This document shows, one piece after another, positions 52,871 to 62,736 of a stretch of 64,000 nt of DNA. This DNA is from an uncultured Coxiella sp. (lineage in GTDB: Bacteria; Pseudomonadota; Gammaproteobacteria; Coxiellales; Coxiellaceae): positions 18,424 to 82,423 of the forward strand of contig CACNSC010000009.1 in assembly GCA_902623005.1 (NCBI GenBank), written 5' to 3'. The position numbers and the translations under genes were made by a program. Below the pieces are notes generated by a model, which saw nothing but the letters and a program-made list of their open reading frames with translations, was not told the DNA's origin and did no database searches. Positions within the stretch are counted from its first letter, which is position 1; every line of letters starts with the position of its first letter.

Positions 52871-53794
52871 ATGAGTAAGTCCAGGTCTCGAATTGCATGG
52901 ATCGGTCCAGCGTCGCCGATGGCATCATTATCTCATGTTGAGTCAGCCAAACAGCTCGTTGAATCACAATACCCGTGTGACATTATTTTTGGATCTGATT
53001 GTCACAAAACAACCTCAATTGCTAAGCGCAGTGAGTTTTTTTTAGAGTATGCCAACGACCCATCGATTGATGGTCTATGGGCCGTGCGTGGCGGTGAGGG
53101 CAGTGCTGATATCATCGCGAGCCTACTTGGAAAGCGCCAGCAATTGCAAAATCTCTCGCATAAATGGTTAATGGGATTTAGTGACATTACCGCATTATTA
53201 TTTTTCATGCGTGAGCATTGTCAGTGGCGTACGATTCATGGTCCCTGTGTTAATGGCTTTGTTTCGGGTCAGCTTGAAGCTAGCACCCTGCGTGGTGTGA
53301 ATGGATTATTAAACCAGCAATCACACGCAGTTATTTGGAATGACCTAGCGCCAATTAATCAATCTGCACACCATTGCCAAACTATTGAGGCACCCTTATT
53401 CGCTGGAAATTTGACCATGATCGGTCTAGGAGTTAAGGATTGCTGGGAGCTCGATATGCGCAATAGAATCGTTGTGGTTGAAGATGTCAATGAAGCACCG
53501 TATGCCATTGTCCGCGGTTTGAAATACCTAGCGCGGATTGGTGCGTTCAACAGCGCTGCGGGTTTGATTCTAGGATCATTCACTCAACATCAAGACACTC
53601 AATCGCCAATCGCAAACCAAGACTTAACGTCATCCATTAAGAGTTTAAAAACATTTGCTGAAAATTGCGATTGTCCCGTGTTTTTGTCGTCTCAAGTTGG
53701 TCATGGTGTTAATAATCAACCCATCCCTTTAGGTGTTATGGCACAATTAGACAAGGTGGGTGACCAAATTCAGCTATCTTATGCGTTAAACTAA
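52871..53794 (+). CDS. LD-carboxypeptidase (peptidase S66 family)
   Basis: GLWAVRGGEGSADII, LMGFSDITALLFFM, TIHGPCVNG, VVVEDVNEAPYAIVRGL motifs. Confidence 0.92.
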   Translation: MSKSRSRIAWIGPASPMASLSHVESAKQLVESQYPCDIIFGSDCHKTTSIAKRSEFFLEYANDPSIDGLWAVRGGEGSADIIASLLGKRQQLQNLSHKWLMGFSDITALLFFMREHCQWRTIHGPCVNGFVSGQLEASTLRGVNGLLNQQSHAVIWNDLAPINQSAHHCQTIEAPLFAGNLTMIGLGVKDCWELDMRNRIVVVEDVNEAPYAIVRGLKYLARIGAFNSAAGLILGSFTQHQDTQSPIANQDLTSSIKSLKTFAENCDCPVFLSSQVGHGVNNQPIPLGVMAQLDKVGDQIQLSYALN

Positions 53795-54370
53795 TTATAT
53801 TTGGAAAGCTGGTGTTAGTTCTTTATCAGTTAACCCTGATAATAATTGTCGACGCAATATCTGAAGTACTTCGTGTGTAAAGACATTTTCAGTGGCGTGC
53901 GTCAGTTTCTCTTTTAAGTTTTGAGGGCTGCTTTCGGGTGATGGTATCGTTAATCGATTGAGGTCATCTAATGCTTGTTGAATTTCCTCAAAGGAGCATT
54001 GGTCTAGATTTTGCACTACATCGACGATTTTATTATACAATGCTTCGTCAGTCAGCATTGGTTCTCGGTCAGTGGGCATTTGAAAGACACTAGGCGGGCG
54101 AGATATCTCCCTGTCATGACAAAAAGAGTTTCGTCTGCGTCGCGACAGCTGCTGGACGTCTTTTTTTTCTTGCAGTTTTTGTTGCAGTTGTGAACAAAGT
54201 TCATCGCACCCATCAACATCGACATTTTGTAAAAATGTGATAGCAGAGAGGAGACTGTTATTTGAGGGATGTGCACTTGCGATACTCATTTGGCGGCAGT
54301 CTTCAATTTCTTGATGGATATCTGTAATTTCTCTGATGGTTGGGAGCTTTTTAAAGGGTTTTGGCTTCAT
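53795..54370 (-). CDS. Orphan hydrophilic helical protein, 191 aa
   Basis: Continuous ORF; no family recognised. Confidence 0.55.
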   Translation of the reverse strand: MKPKPFKKLPTIREITDIHQEIEDCRQMSIASAHPSNNSLLSAITFLQNVDVDGCDELCSQLQQKLQEKKDVQQLSRRRRNSFCHDREISRPPSVFQMPTDREPMLTDEALYNKIVDVVQNLDQCSFEEIQQALDDLNRLTIPSPESSPQNLKEKLTHATENVFTHEVLQILRRQLLSGLTDKELTPAFQI

Positions 54371-54540
54371 AAAAAGGGCATTAGGTGGATGATTGATCGA
54401 GTAATGACGAATTGATAATAATCAACTGACATAATACTGTAAACAAAATGCTATTAGGTAAGGCCATGTTCATGGTCTAACGTGGCAATTGATGGGTAAA
54501 TCGAATAGACTGACTTGCACTCTAAGCGGCGAGATTTACC

Positions 54541-55485
54541 ATGAAAGCATTAGATATCAAAGATCTTAACAAAACTTATGCCAACGGGGTCTGTGCATTA
54601 AACAACCTATCTTTAGCCGTCAACTCGGGTGAATTTCTTGGGTTGCTGGGGCCTAATGGTGCGGGTAAAACCACATTGATTGGTATTTTAAACTCGCTGG
54701 TTTTAAAGTCGTCCGGAAAGATTTTTGTATTCAATCACGACATTGATCGTGCATTTGCTCGAGCAAAAACCTACATTGGCACGGTACCGCAGGAATTTAA
54801 CTTTTCGGTATTTGAAAAAGTCATTGATATAGTGATCAATCAAGCCGGCTTTTTTGGCTTACCCTATCGGTTAGCACGTCAGCGTGCTGAGAAATATCTC
54901 TCCATGTTGGGGTTATGGGAAAAAAGAAATCATTATTCAAAGTCATTATCAGGCGGTATGAAACGTCGATTAATGATTGCTCGTGCTATGGTTCATGAGC
55001 CTAAGCTATTAATTCTTGATGAGCCCACAGCGGGTGTTGATATTCATTTGCGACGAACGATGTGGTCTTTTCTTGAAGAAGTGAATGCCATGGGCACTAC
55101 AATACTGTTAACCACGCATTATCTTGAAGAAGCCGAACAGCTGTGCCAACGGATTGCGATTTTAAATCAAGGTCAGATTATTCAGGATATGAATAAACAC
55201 CAATTAATCAGCCAGCTTAAGGTAGAGAGCTTTGTGATGGATAGCTCTCAGCCTATTAACGAACAGATGCAACAGACTCTGGTTAATAGTACAGCGCCAG
55301 GTATTGCTTTTACAGATATCACTAGTGATACATTTCAGGTCAATATTTCTCAGCCAGCAAGTATCAATCAAGTGTTTGATCTTCTTGAAAATCATAATAT
55401 CACCATTGGCAGTATGCGTAACAAAGTCAATCGCTTGGAAGAGCTGTTTGTCAAATACACTGAAAAAACTCAGGAGACGGTATGA
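54541..55485 (+). CDS. ABC-2 type exporter ATP-binding protein (YadG-like)
   Basis: GLLGPNGAGKTTLIGILNSL; SLSGGMKRRLMIARAMVHEPKLLILDEPTAGVD. Confidence 0.93.
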   Translation: MKALDIKDLNKTYANGVCALNNLSLAVNSGEFLGLLGPNGAGKTTLIGILNSLVLKSSGKIFVFNHDIDRAFARAKTYIGTVPQEFNFSVFEKVIDIVINQAGFFGLPYRLARQRAEKYLSMLGLWEKRNHYSKSLSGGMKRRLMIARAMVHEPKLLILDEPTAGVDIHLRRTMWSFLEEVNAMGTTILLTTHYLEEAEQLCQRIAILNQGQIIQDMNKHQLISQLKVESFVMDSSQPINEQMQQTLVNSTAPGIAFTDITSDTFQVNISQPASINQVFDLLENHNITIGSMRNKVNRLEELFVKYTEKTQETV

Positions 55486-56255
55486 GCCATTTAGAGATCT
55501 GGTTTGCTTTTTTGACGGTGATTCGTAAAGAGCTTGGGCGTTGTTTGCGTATTTGGCCACAAACTATTGCTGCGCCTGCAGTGACTACCACGTTATATTT
55601 TTTTATTTTTGGTCGCGTGATTGGTTCCCATGTTTCTGATCAAGGAGCTTATAGTTACATTCAGTACATCGTGCCAGGGCTAATCATTATGGCTACTATC
55701 ATCAATGCCTATATCAACACGTCATCGTCTTTTTTTGGTGCTAAGTTTTCAACCTGTATTGAGGAAATGCTGGTATCACCCATGCCAATGTTTGTTATTG
55801 TCTTAGGTTACACTATGGGGGGTGTATTAAGGGGAATGATGGTTGGTTTCGTCGTTGCTTTAGTTGCCATGGTTATGACACAGGTTCACTGGCAACACCC
55901 TCTTTTGATTATATACACAATGTGCCTTACCGGTGTGATCTTTGCGCTAGTTGGTATCATTAACGGTGTTTTTGCAAGGAAATTTGATGATGTGACATGG
56001 GTGCCAAGTTTTATTATTGCCCCTCTAACGTATTTTGCAGGTGTGTTTTACTCAATTGAGATGCTGCCACCGTTTTGGCAAATGGTTTCTCATTTTGACC
56101 CAGTCTATTACTTAGTATCGGCTTTTCGTTACAGTATGTTAGGTGTCGTTACCCCAGGCTTGCATTACTCGCTTACAATTAGTTTTGTGCTTGCCCTGGC
56201 TTTATTCTTTTATGCTAACTATCTTCTAAAAAACTCCAAACGATTACGGGCATAA
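55482..56255 (+). CDS. ABC-2 type exporter permease (YadH-like)
   Basis: 6-TM; APAVTTTLYFFIFGRVIG; overlaps ATPase gene by 4 bp. Confidence 0.92.
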   Translation: MSHLEIWFAFLTVIRKELGRCLRIWPQTIAAPAVTTTLYFFIFGRVIGSHVSDQGAYSYIQYIVPGLIIMATIINAYINTSSSFFGAKFSTCIEEMLVSPMPMFVIVLGYTMGGVLRGMMVGFVVALVAMVMTQVHWQHPLLIIYTMCLTGVIFALVGIINGVFARKFDDVTWVPSFIIAPLTYFAGVFYSIEMLPPFWQMVSHFDPVYYLVSAFRYSMLGVVTPGLHYSLTISFVLALALFFYANYLLKNSKRLRA

Positions 56256-57497
56256 TTTATTAGGTTCTTTAGTTAATCGAAAGCACAACACCCAGCTTAT
56301 CAGTAGTGATCCTAGCAAGATCAAAAAGCTAGCGAAAAACTCATTGGTCGCACTCGATAACAAAGTTTGATTCTTTAATAAATGCATGGTTGTTCCAAGT
56401 AGTTCCTGAAAAAGAAAACCACACACACCAATCACCATATTAATTAAAGCAAAGATCAAAGCATGATGTTGTGGGCGGTAGTAATCCCTAGCATAGGCGA
56501 ATGCCAATAACATGCTGGAAACAAAAAAACCAATCAGGAAGTATAACGGGTAAAGAAAGTAAGTACTGATGGGTGCGCGTGACGATAAGACGACTAAGCT
56601 AAATAATAGAATCGTTAGGCTATTGGCAATGAGCATCCAACGCGATTTCTTTTTGAAACATTTGGCAATAATACCATGCAGAGGGCCACCCAAGGCAATA
56701 CCCAAAAAAATCATGCCGCTAATTAAGGCTGCAGTTTCAGTGCTGATATGATGGCTGTACTTTAGAAAAACCACGTCATAGAGTTCAGAGAAGGCATTCA
56801 CAACGGTACCGACCATGATCCCGGCATATAAAGCCAGTGCCCATATTCGTGTTGATTTTAAGACAGGTAGGAAGGGGGCTTTGAATTTGTTGGGTTGTTG
56901 TTTTCGCTGCTTAGAGCGTAAGAAGACAGCAATAAAAATGGTTAAGACAAAGCCCATCATTGCTATACCGCAAAGAGCATATTGCCAGTTGGATTGCTCA
57001 ATCACGTGATTGAGATAGGGTTGGCCCAGCAGGCCGCCGGCGACACCAATGGTATTGGTTAAGCCAACTGCGATGGGGAAAAGATTTTCAGGAAGCCAAG
57101 CGGATGCTGTCTTTAGTGCGCCTAAAAAAGCAGCAGCGGATCCAATTGCAATGAATACGCGGCCCAAGATAAGGCAAAACAAAGATGGCATGGCACTGAG
57201 CAATAAGCCAATGGAAACGATTAAGCAGGAGACGGTGATAGTGATTCGAACGCCGTAGCGATCTAAACAAAATCCTGCGGGTAACTGGGAGAGCGCATAC
57301 AGCGGAAAATAAATTCCCATGATGTTGGCGATGGTGACAAAGCTGGTATTGAGTGTGTTGGCAATTGGCTCAATCAGAACACTGGGTGCGGTGTGTTGAA
57401 AATAATCCAAGGCATAGAACAGTGCAGCAATCAGCCACATGCACCAACCTGTTAGCAGTTGTTTTGTTTTCACATTAGCGCCCAAAATGATCAACAT
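56244..57497 (-). CDS. MFS transporter
   Basis: 12-TM; LYALSQLPAGFCLDRYGVR motif. Confidence 0.85.
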   Translation of the reverse strand: MLIILGANVKTKQLLTGWCMWLIAALFYALDYFQHTAPSVLIEPIANTLNTSFVTIANIMGIYFPLYALSQLPAGFCLDRYGVRITITVSCLIVSIGLLLSAMPSLFCLILGRVFIAIGSAAAFLGALKTASAWLPENLFPIAVGLTNTIGVAGGLLGQPYLNHVIEQSNWQYALCGIAMMGFVLTIFIAVFLRSKQRKQQPNKFKAPFLPVLKSTRIWALALYAGIMVGTVVNAFSELYDVVFLKYSHHISTETAALISGMIFLGIALGGPLHGIIAKCFKKKSRWMLIANSLTILLFSLVVLSSRAPISTYFLYPLYFLIGFFVSSMLLAFAYARDYYRPQHHALIFALINMVIGVCGFLFQELLGTTMHLLKNQTLLSSATNEFFASFLILLGSLLISWVLCFRLTKEPNKLCP

Positions 57498-57658
57498 ATG
57501 ATCAAGTTAATACAAGAGCTGAACCATACCACACTTTAAACGCCTGCAACATCAAAACATCTCGGCAGAATTGAGGTATGAAATAGATTAGCTTGTCTAA
57601 TTTTTTTGATACTCAATCACGGTATTTCTCTAATGGTTGCATCAATTAGACTGCGTGA

Positions 57659-58015
57659 ATGCAAACTGGATTTTCTCAACAAGGCATGTGTTTACTAGAA
57701 GCCTTATTGGCATGGTTTTTGGTCGTCTTGGTGACGCTAGCTGTGTTTGAATGCCATCGCGAAAGCTTATTGGCCTTGCGTGAAGATGCGTTGTATCAAC
57801 GCGCGATATTATGGGGGTCAAATATCGCAGAGAGTTGTTATGGTCATCGCAGTTGCAACCTTAATGATCAGCAGATTATCTCATTGGTGAGGCAGCTTAA
57901 GTCAGAGCTACCACGAGCATCGGTACAACTACACTGTCAGGATCAACGGTGTCAGCTAAGCATGCATTGGATGATGAATCATAGCAACAGCTATGCATTC
58001 AAATTTGCGCTGTGA
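57659..58015 (+). CDS. PilV-like type IV pilus minor pilin
   Basis: Type III signal FSQQG|MCLLEALLAWFLVVL; followed by PilW/PilX-like genes. Confidence 0.75.
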   Translation: MQTGFSQQGMCLLEALLAWFLVVLVTLAVFECHRESLLALREDALYQRAILWGSNIAESCYGHRSCNLNDQQIISLVRQLKSELPRASVQLHCQDQRCQLSMHWMMNHSNSYAFKFAL

Positions 58016-58725
58016 GAGATCAATCTCAGTCTGGCATGGTATTAATGGAGGTTTTAATTTCAATTGCAGTCGGGTCGTTATTGCTGGTGGTTACAATCAC
58101 AGTGCTTAGCGATTTGATTGAGATCTCTGAGCTGCAAAAGCGCCTAGCAGCAGCTTTGGATCAAGAAAGCTGGCTGATGCAAGTCCTGCCTAATCGTATT
58201 CGGCAAGCTGGACTACGAACTTGTCCAAGTGAATCATCACCACGTCATCCTGTAATCAAGATCTATCAAGCCTCTGAGCAAGCACCACGATGGTTGACCC
58301 AGCGATATCTGCGATCGGATGCCATGATAATTAGTGGTTGTCGCCCTTATAAAGGTAAATTCCGCTGGATTGATACCGCATACTATATCGCTAAGGCATC
58401 ATTTAAAGATCACAAAAAACGCTCTATTTTAGCGCTGTACCAGAAAGTCAAAGGTGGACGACGTGAGGTGTTGATGTTAAATGTCAGAGATTTAATTATT
58501 TCGCATCAGTTTATCAAGCAAGACCATCCTCAAGTCGCTCACGTTGGATTGCGACAGCCCCATGTTGGCGTATCCTTATTATCAATCACTGCCATTATGC
58601 AGTTGTCTGATGTATTCGTGTTATCACAATCAATTGTTCATCTGCAAGGTCGCACGTATACCGTACAGCCTCGGCAAATACTAAAAGCTGTGCCTTTGTG
58701 GGTTGCACTAAGAGAGCAATCATGA
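58012..58725 (+). CDS. PilW-like type IV pilus assembly protein
   Basis: Prepilin signal QSG|MVLMEVLISIAVGSLLLVV; overlaps upstream gene. Confidence 0.8.
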   Translation: MRDQSQSGMVLMEVLISIAVGSLLLVVTITVLSDLIEISELQKRLAAALDQESWLMQVLPNRIRQAGLRTCPSESSPRHPVIKIYQASEQAPRWLTQRYLRSDAMIISGCRPYKGKFRWIDTAYYIAKASFKDHKKRSILALYQKVKGGRREVLMLNVRDLIISHQFIKQDHPQVAHVGLRQPHVGVSLLSITAIMQLSDVFVLSQSIVHLQGRTYTVQPRQILKAVPLWVALREQS

Positions 58726-59126
58726 CAGATGATCAAGCAGGGATCACACTGGTGATGGTGTTGTGTTGGATCGTTATTGTGACAACGGTTATTGTTGGGC
58801 TGATGAGTTCGACATCAGAACAAGCTGTGTTATTGCGCGCGCATCGCGATTATACCAAAGCATTTTACCTAGCTAATACGGGTTTGATATGTGCCGAGCA
58901 AGCCCTTTCTCAGCAAAAAAAATCTTGTCAGACTTTACCAAATCTTACATTTACGTTTTCACGTCTGAAGCCCATTGAGCAGAACCACTATGAATTATTG
59001 GCCAATGCACACTACGGTAAAGCGAAAGTCAGTGTGGTTTCACGAGTGGCGTGGGTGGCCGGTGCAGATGTTGAAAGACTTGCTTGGCAGATCCTACCTC
59101 AGAAGTTAACGCATGCAATGCCGTGA
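58722..59126 (+). CDS. PilX-like minor pilin
   Basis: Prepilin-like N-terminus TDDQAG|ITLVMVLCWIVIVTTVIVGLMSS; ATG at 58722. Confidence 0.7.
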   Translation: MTDDQAGITLVMVLCWIVIVTTVIVGLMSSTSEQAVLLRAHRDYTKAFYLANTGLICAEQALSQQKKSCQTLPNLTFTFSRLKPIEQNHYELLANAHYGKAKVSVVSRVAWVAGADVERLAWQILPQKLTHAMP

Positions 59127-59951
59127 TTATGTTTTAGCCTGTTGTGTTGGTTTGATGATCCCTAAACGTTTCATCAAACTAATTTTACTCGTGGGATAAC
59201 GCATGCGAGCAACAAGTTGGATGCTGAGGTAGGTAACGAGTGATAAACACAAGAGAAGGAGTTCTGTTTGACCGATATACCAGGGCCATGGCAGCAGTCC
59301 AGGTACGGAATCGGGTGGTGTTGCTAGGTAGATATAATTCATCTGAAAAACATGGTCAATTAAGCCGACGCAGGCGGTGTAGAGGTTAAATGCAACTAAT
59401 ACATGAATAAATGAGCGCGTGGTGACGGCCGGACGATGGACGCAATAAACAAACAAGGTATTGAGCACAATAAAACCATGAATAATAAAAAAGATCAGGT
59501 AACGAATCATTGAGGTATGTTGCGCTAGATTAGGCGTCAACAGTGCAAGCAGGGCTGCCCAACCGGATAGGTAGATTAACATGTATTGGAATAATCGCCG
59601 TTGCAACAGTATTGCACAAGGAACAACCAGGATTCCTGTCATGTGACACAAGTGCAAGGGCACAACATGGTAGAGATAGCAGCTGCCTAGCACGGCAAGC
59701 ATGGGCGGGAGGGCGATTGCTGCGCGAAACACGCGGTGTTGACGAATACGCGGAGGAGTGATGACTAACCCAATTGCGAGCACAACAAACACGGCCAATG
59801 CCGAATAATACCAACGGTTAAAGGGTTCATAACCCGTTGGCAAACGCAGTAGATGAATGACAATATTGAGCAAGTCCATGAGAGCGGTTGAGTCCGTTAA
59901 AAAGCCAAGAAATTTGCGGTATATAAGAACACAGCAAACTTTGAAACTCAA
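59127..59951 (-). CDS. TIGR02206-like (YwaF-type) integral membrane protein
   Basis: Multi-TM with VVPLHLCHMTGIL, LTPNLAQHTSMIRYLIFFIIHGFIV motifs. Confidence 0.65.
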   Translation of the reverse strand: MSFKVCCVLIYRKFLGFLTDSTALMDLLNIVIHLLRLPTGYEPFNRWYYSALAVFVVLAIGLVITPPRIRQHRVFRAAIALPPMLAVLGSCYLYHVVPLHLCHMTGILVVPCAILLQRRLFQYMLIYLSGWAALLALLTPNLAQHTSMIRYLIFFIIHGFIVLNTLFVYCVHRPAVTTRSFIHVLVAFNLYTACVGLIDHVFQMNYIYLATPPDSVPGLLPWPWYIGQTELLLLCLSLVTYLSIQLVARMRYPTSKISLMKRLGIIKPTQQAKT

Positions 59952-60011
59952 CCTAATTCATGGGTTTAGTCTGATTGAGAAGCGATCAGATTGGATTAAA
60001 TAGGTGACGAA

Positions 60012-60482
60012 TTAGTGGTTAGGATGCAGTGTCAAAGTGCCCGCATCTTCACCCACACAGCGGTAATCATAGCGACAGGCACCTTCGTCAGCAGTCCGAT
60101 TGATGTCTTTGTATGAAAAAACTCGATTCCCGTAAAATGAGTCTTGATCGGAATACTTTTTCATCTCAGGCGGACAGTCAATATCGGATTTTGTCGACCA
60201 CTCAGCGACTTGACCATGGGAATCGGTCGTCCGTGCGTGCGAGATGAGTCGCCCGTGGTTAGTAAAATGCACGAAAATATCTTCAGGATAAGGGCACGAC
60301 TTTAAATGCCGGTTCTCGTTAGTGTTGCCGCGTAAGGCTGTTGTTTGAGCATGCGCTGCATAAAAAAGAAGTAATAGAGACTTTATTATTGATGGCATGG
60401 CAGACTTTATTATTGATGGCATGGCAATTCTCATAATGTGTAAAAAACGACCAAACATACGTCGATCAATTGATAATTTCAA
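60012..60482 (-). CDS. Secreted protein, unknown function, with duplicated signal-region segment
   Basis: Signal-peptide-like IIKSLLLLFYAAHAQ; 24-bp tandem duplication in the leader. Confidence 0.55.
   Translation of the reverse strand: MKLSIDRRMFGRFLHIMRIAMPSIIKSAMPSIIKSLLLLFYAAHAQTTALRGNTNENRHLKSCPYPEDIFVHFTNHGRLISHARTTDSHGQVAEWSTKSDIDCPPEMKKYSDQDSFYGNRVFSYKDINRTADEGACRYDYRCVGEDAGTLTLHPNH
60379..60426 (-). repeat. Exact 2x24-bp tandem duplication (GACTTTATTATTGATGGCATGGCA)
   Basis: Two adjacent identical copies read directly. Confidence 0.95.
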
Positions 60483-60572
60483 TCATAAATGGTCGAATAA
60501 TCTTGGTTTAAGAAAATTCACATTACTGTGGCAGTGTCAGGCTATACTGAAGCCGTGAATAGGGGCTTGGCT

Positions 60573-62651
60573 TTATGATTTAAGGGCCTGCATGAGATTG
60601 AGCAAGGTTTGATTGAAACCAATCAAAGCCAGGTTAGTTTCATAATGACTGGTATGCTGATGGCAATCCGAGAGTAAGTTTTTAGAGTCTGCTTGGATTG
60701 ATCGTTGTAGTCTTTCAAAATCAGCGGTGAGTTGTTCTGGCCACAATGGCAGTGCTTGACGCTGATTAATGATCTGATTCTGATACTGCACTAGCCAACT
60801 ATCGAGCTGCTTAACATGGTTAATGGAGTTTGTATTTTGGATGACAACTAAAGCATGCGTAGCAAATGGTGATTGCAGCCTAAATAAGACGCTATTGAGA
60901 CAGGATTCAATATTAAATTCTTGTTGCAAGACTTGCTCAATAAGAGGTTTGTGTTTGAAGTAATGTAGCGGGTGGAAGCGCAAGGAGTGGTAAAGGGCTT
61001 TGTTGTCAGTAATTTGTTGCGTGATGTTTTTTTTCATGACAGATAATTGTGCTTCGTTCAGCGATTGTGAAATGGCGGTAAGAAGCTCTCGGCACTGTTC
61101 AAGTAGATGGCAATATGTAGATTCTATGGTGTTATGACCAACGCGATTAAAGATACACAGGCTGGCAGTTAGCGCAATACTAACACCAATGAAGGTATCA
61201 GCCAGACGATCAGTTGCAATGGATACGAGTTTTGCAGTGCTCATTGCGTTGTCTGAAAAAATCATAAAGTCATGATACAAGATGGTGATCATGATACAGG
61301 ACGAAAATAAAAAATAGTTTTTATTTAGTGAATAAGTACATAAAAAAATTAGTAGTGGTATCCAAATATAAGGATTAGAGAGTTGTGGCCAGAGAAAAAG
61401 TATACAAATAAAGGCGATAAGAAAGCCGAGGCAGTGGCCAAGCATACGCTCTACCACTTTTTTCGAGGTATCGCCTGAACGCACTTGCAGTACTAGATTA
61501 GTGGTTAAAATGATCCAGTCTGGATGCGTTGAGTCGATAACCAGGGCTAATCCAAACGCACATCCAATCGCAATCATTGCGCGAATTGCCACCTTGGAGT
61601 TATCGGTGAGTCGTTTATGGTCAAATAATCGTGTGGCTAATAGTGCGTTTTTGAAGTCAAGTAACAGTGCTCTCAATGAGCCTTGGTTTTCATCGATGAT
61701 CAGAGATTTTGCTGGTTGATAGAAATCCACTAGGTCGTTAGATAAACGATGAATGAGATAACACAGTTCAATTTCATCGAGATTTTGTGGACGATTAGTT
61801 GTCATGGTTTGCTGTTGAAAGCGTTGGTGAGCAGATTGGATTTGCGAGACTTTTAAATCAACACCATCCTGGTTGATCTGATTAAAAAATTGCTGACATT
61901 GTAGTCTAAACTGGTCGCTAACCGATTCAAGTTCTATGAGTCGATCGTATTTGTGCAGAACAATTGATATCGCTTGATAGGTATCGTCTTGATTGTTCCA
62001 TCGAGGTGTAAATAGTGTTTCGTCCATACGATTATCACGCATAGAGTCAAGTTTACTGACGGTTGTGTCACTAAAAAATTTAATTGCTTTGTGAATAATG
62101 AGTTGACGGTTCTTATATCGAATGGTTATTTGATGATAAGTAAATAGCATGTAATACATGAGATGCGCGATAATGGTCATGCTGCACCCCAGCAGTAGAT
62201 AGAAGAACACATCTTGATTACTAAGATGCGTTGAAACTGATTGTTGAACATAAGAGAAAGCCATCACGATAATGGAAAGCTTGCAAATAAACAGGAAACC
62301 CGTGTTGACAAGCGTATAAAAATATAAAACGCCACATATCACGATTAAGGCAATGAAGCTGATAGCTGTGTGATGAATCAGACTATGAGTTATGACTGCG
62401 CCTGCAATCATAATGCCTGCACCAAAGACAAGCATCAGTAGTTGTTGCCTAAGCGCATTGCCGTACTCAAAGAAGCCTGTCAGTGCAGCGCTTAATGCGC
62501 AGTAAAATAAGCCAAAGCCACGAATCGATAAAACATAGCCGATGGAAAGGCTGACGCAACAGCCCACGGTCCCTGTTATGGCGTGGCGCCAATGATGACT
62601 GTGAGAGAGCAAATACCCTGAAGAGGTCAGTAGTCGTCGGGTCTTATGCAT
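60573..62651 (-). CDS. FUSC-family (YccS/aromatic-acid exporter-like) membrane protein
   Basis: Two TM blocks around a soluble region; DWIILTTNLVLQVRSGDTSKKVVERMLGHCLGFLIAF motif. Confidence 0.85.
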   Translation of the reverse strand: MHKTRRLLTSSGYLLSHSHHWRHAITGTVGCCVSLSIGYVLSIRGFGLFYCALSAALTGFFEYGNALRQQLLMLVFGAGIMIAGAVITHSLIHHTAISFIALIVICGVLYFYTLVNTGFLFICKLSIIVMAFSYVQQSVSTHLSNQDVFFYLLLGCSMTIIAHLMYYMLFTYHQITIRYKNRQLIIHKAIKFFSDTTVSKLDSMRDNRMDETLFTPRWNNQDDTYQAISIVLHKYDRLIELESVSDQFRLQCQQFFNQINQDGVDLKVSQIQSAHQRFQQQTMTTNRPQNLDEIELCYLIHRLSNDLVDFYQPAKSLIIDENQGSLRALLLDFKNALLATRLFDHKRLTDNSKVAIRAMIAIGCAFGLALVIDSTHPDWIILTTNLVLQVRSGDTSKKVVERMLGHCLGFLIAFICILFLWPQLSNPYIWIPLLIFLCTYSLNKNYFLFSSCIMITILYHDFMIFSDNAMSTAKLVSIATDRLADTFIGVSIALTASLCIFNRVGHNTIESTYCHLLEQCRELLTAISQSLNEAQLSVMKKNITQQITDNKALYHSLRFHPLHYFKHKPLIEQVLQQEFNIESCLNSVLFRLQSPFATHALVVIQNTNSINHVKQLDSWLVQYQNQIINQRQALPLWPEQLTADFERLQRSIQADSKNLLSDCHQHTSHYETNLALIGFNQTLLNLMQALKS

Positions 62652-62736
62652 AGTAGATCAATGGCTGGAAAATTGTTGATAGTTTGTAGTAATACTACTG
62701 CAATAGCAAACAGCGCCTTTAAATTATGTCATCTAT

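Noticed and set aside
58722-59126. Loss of Glu5 in the PilX-like pilin as an anomaly
   Set aside because: PilX-type proteins often lack the canonical Glu5, so this is not unusual by itself.
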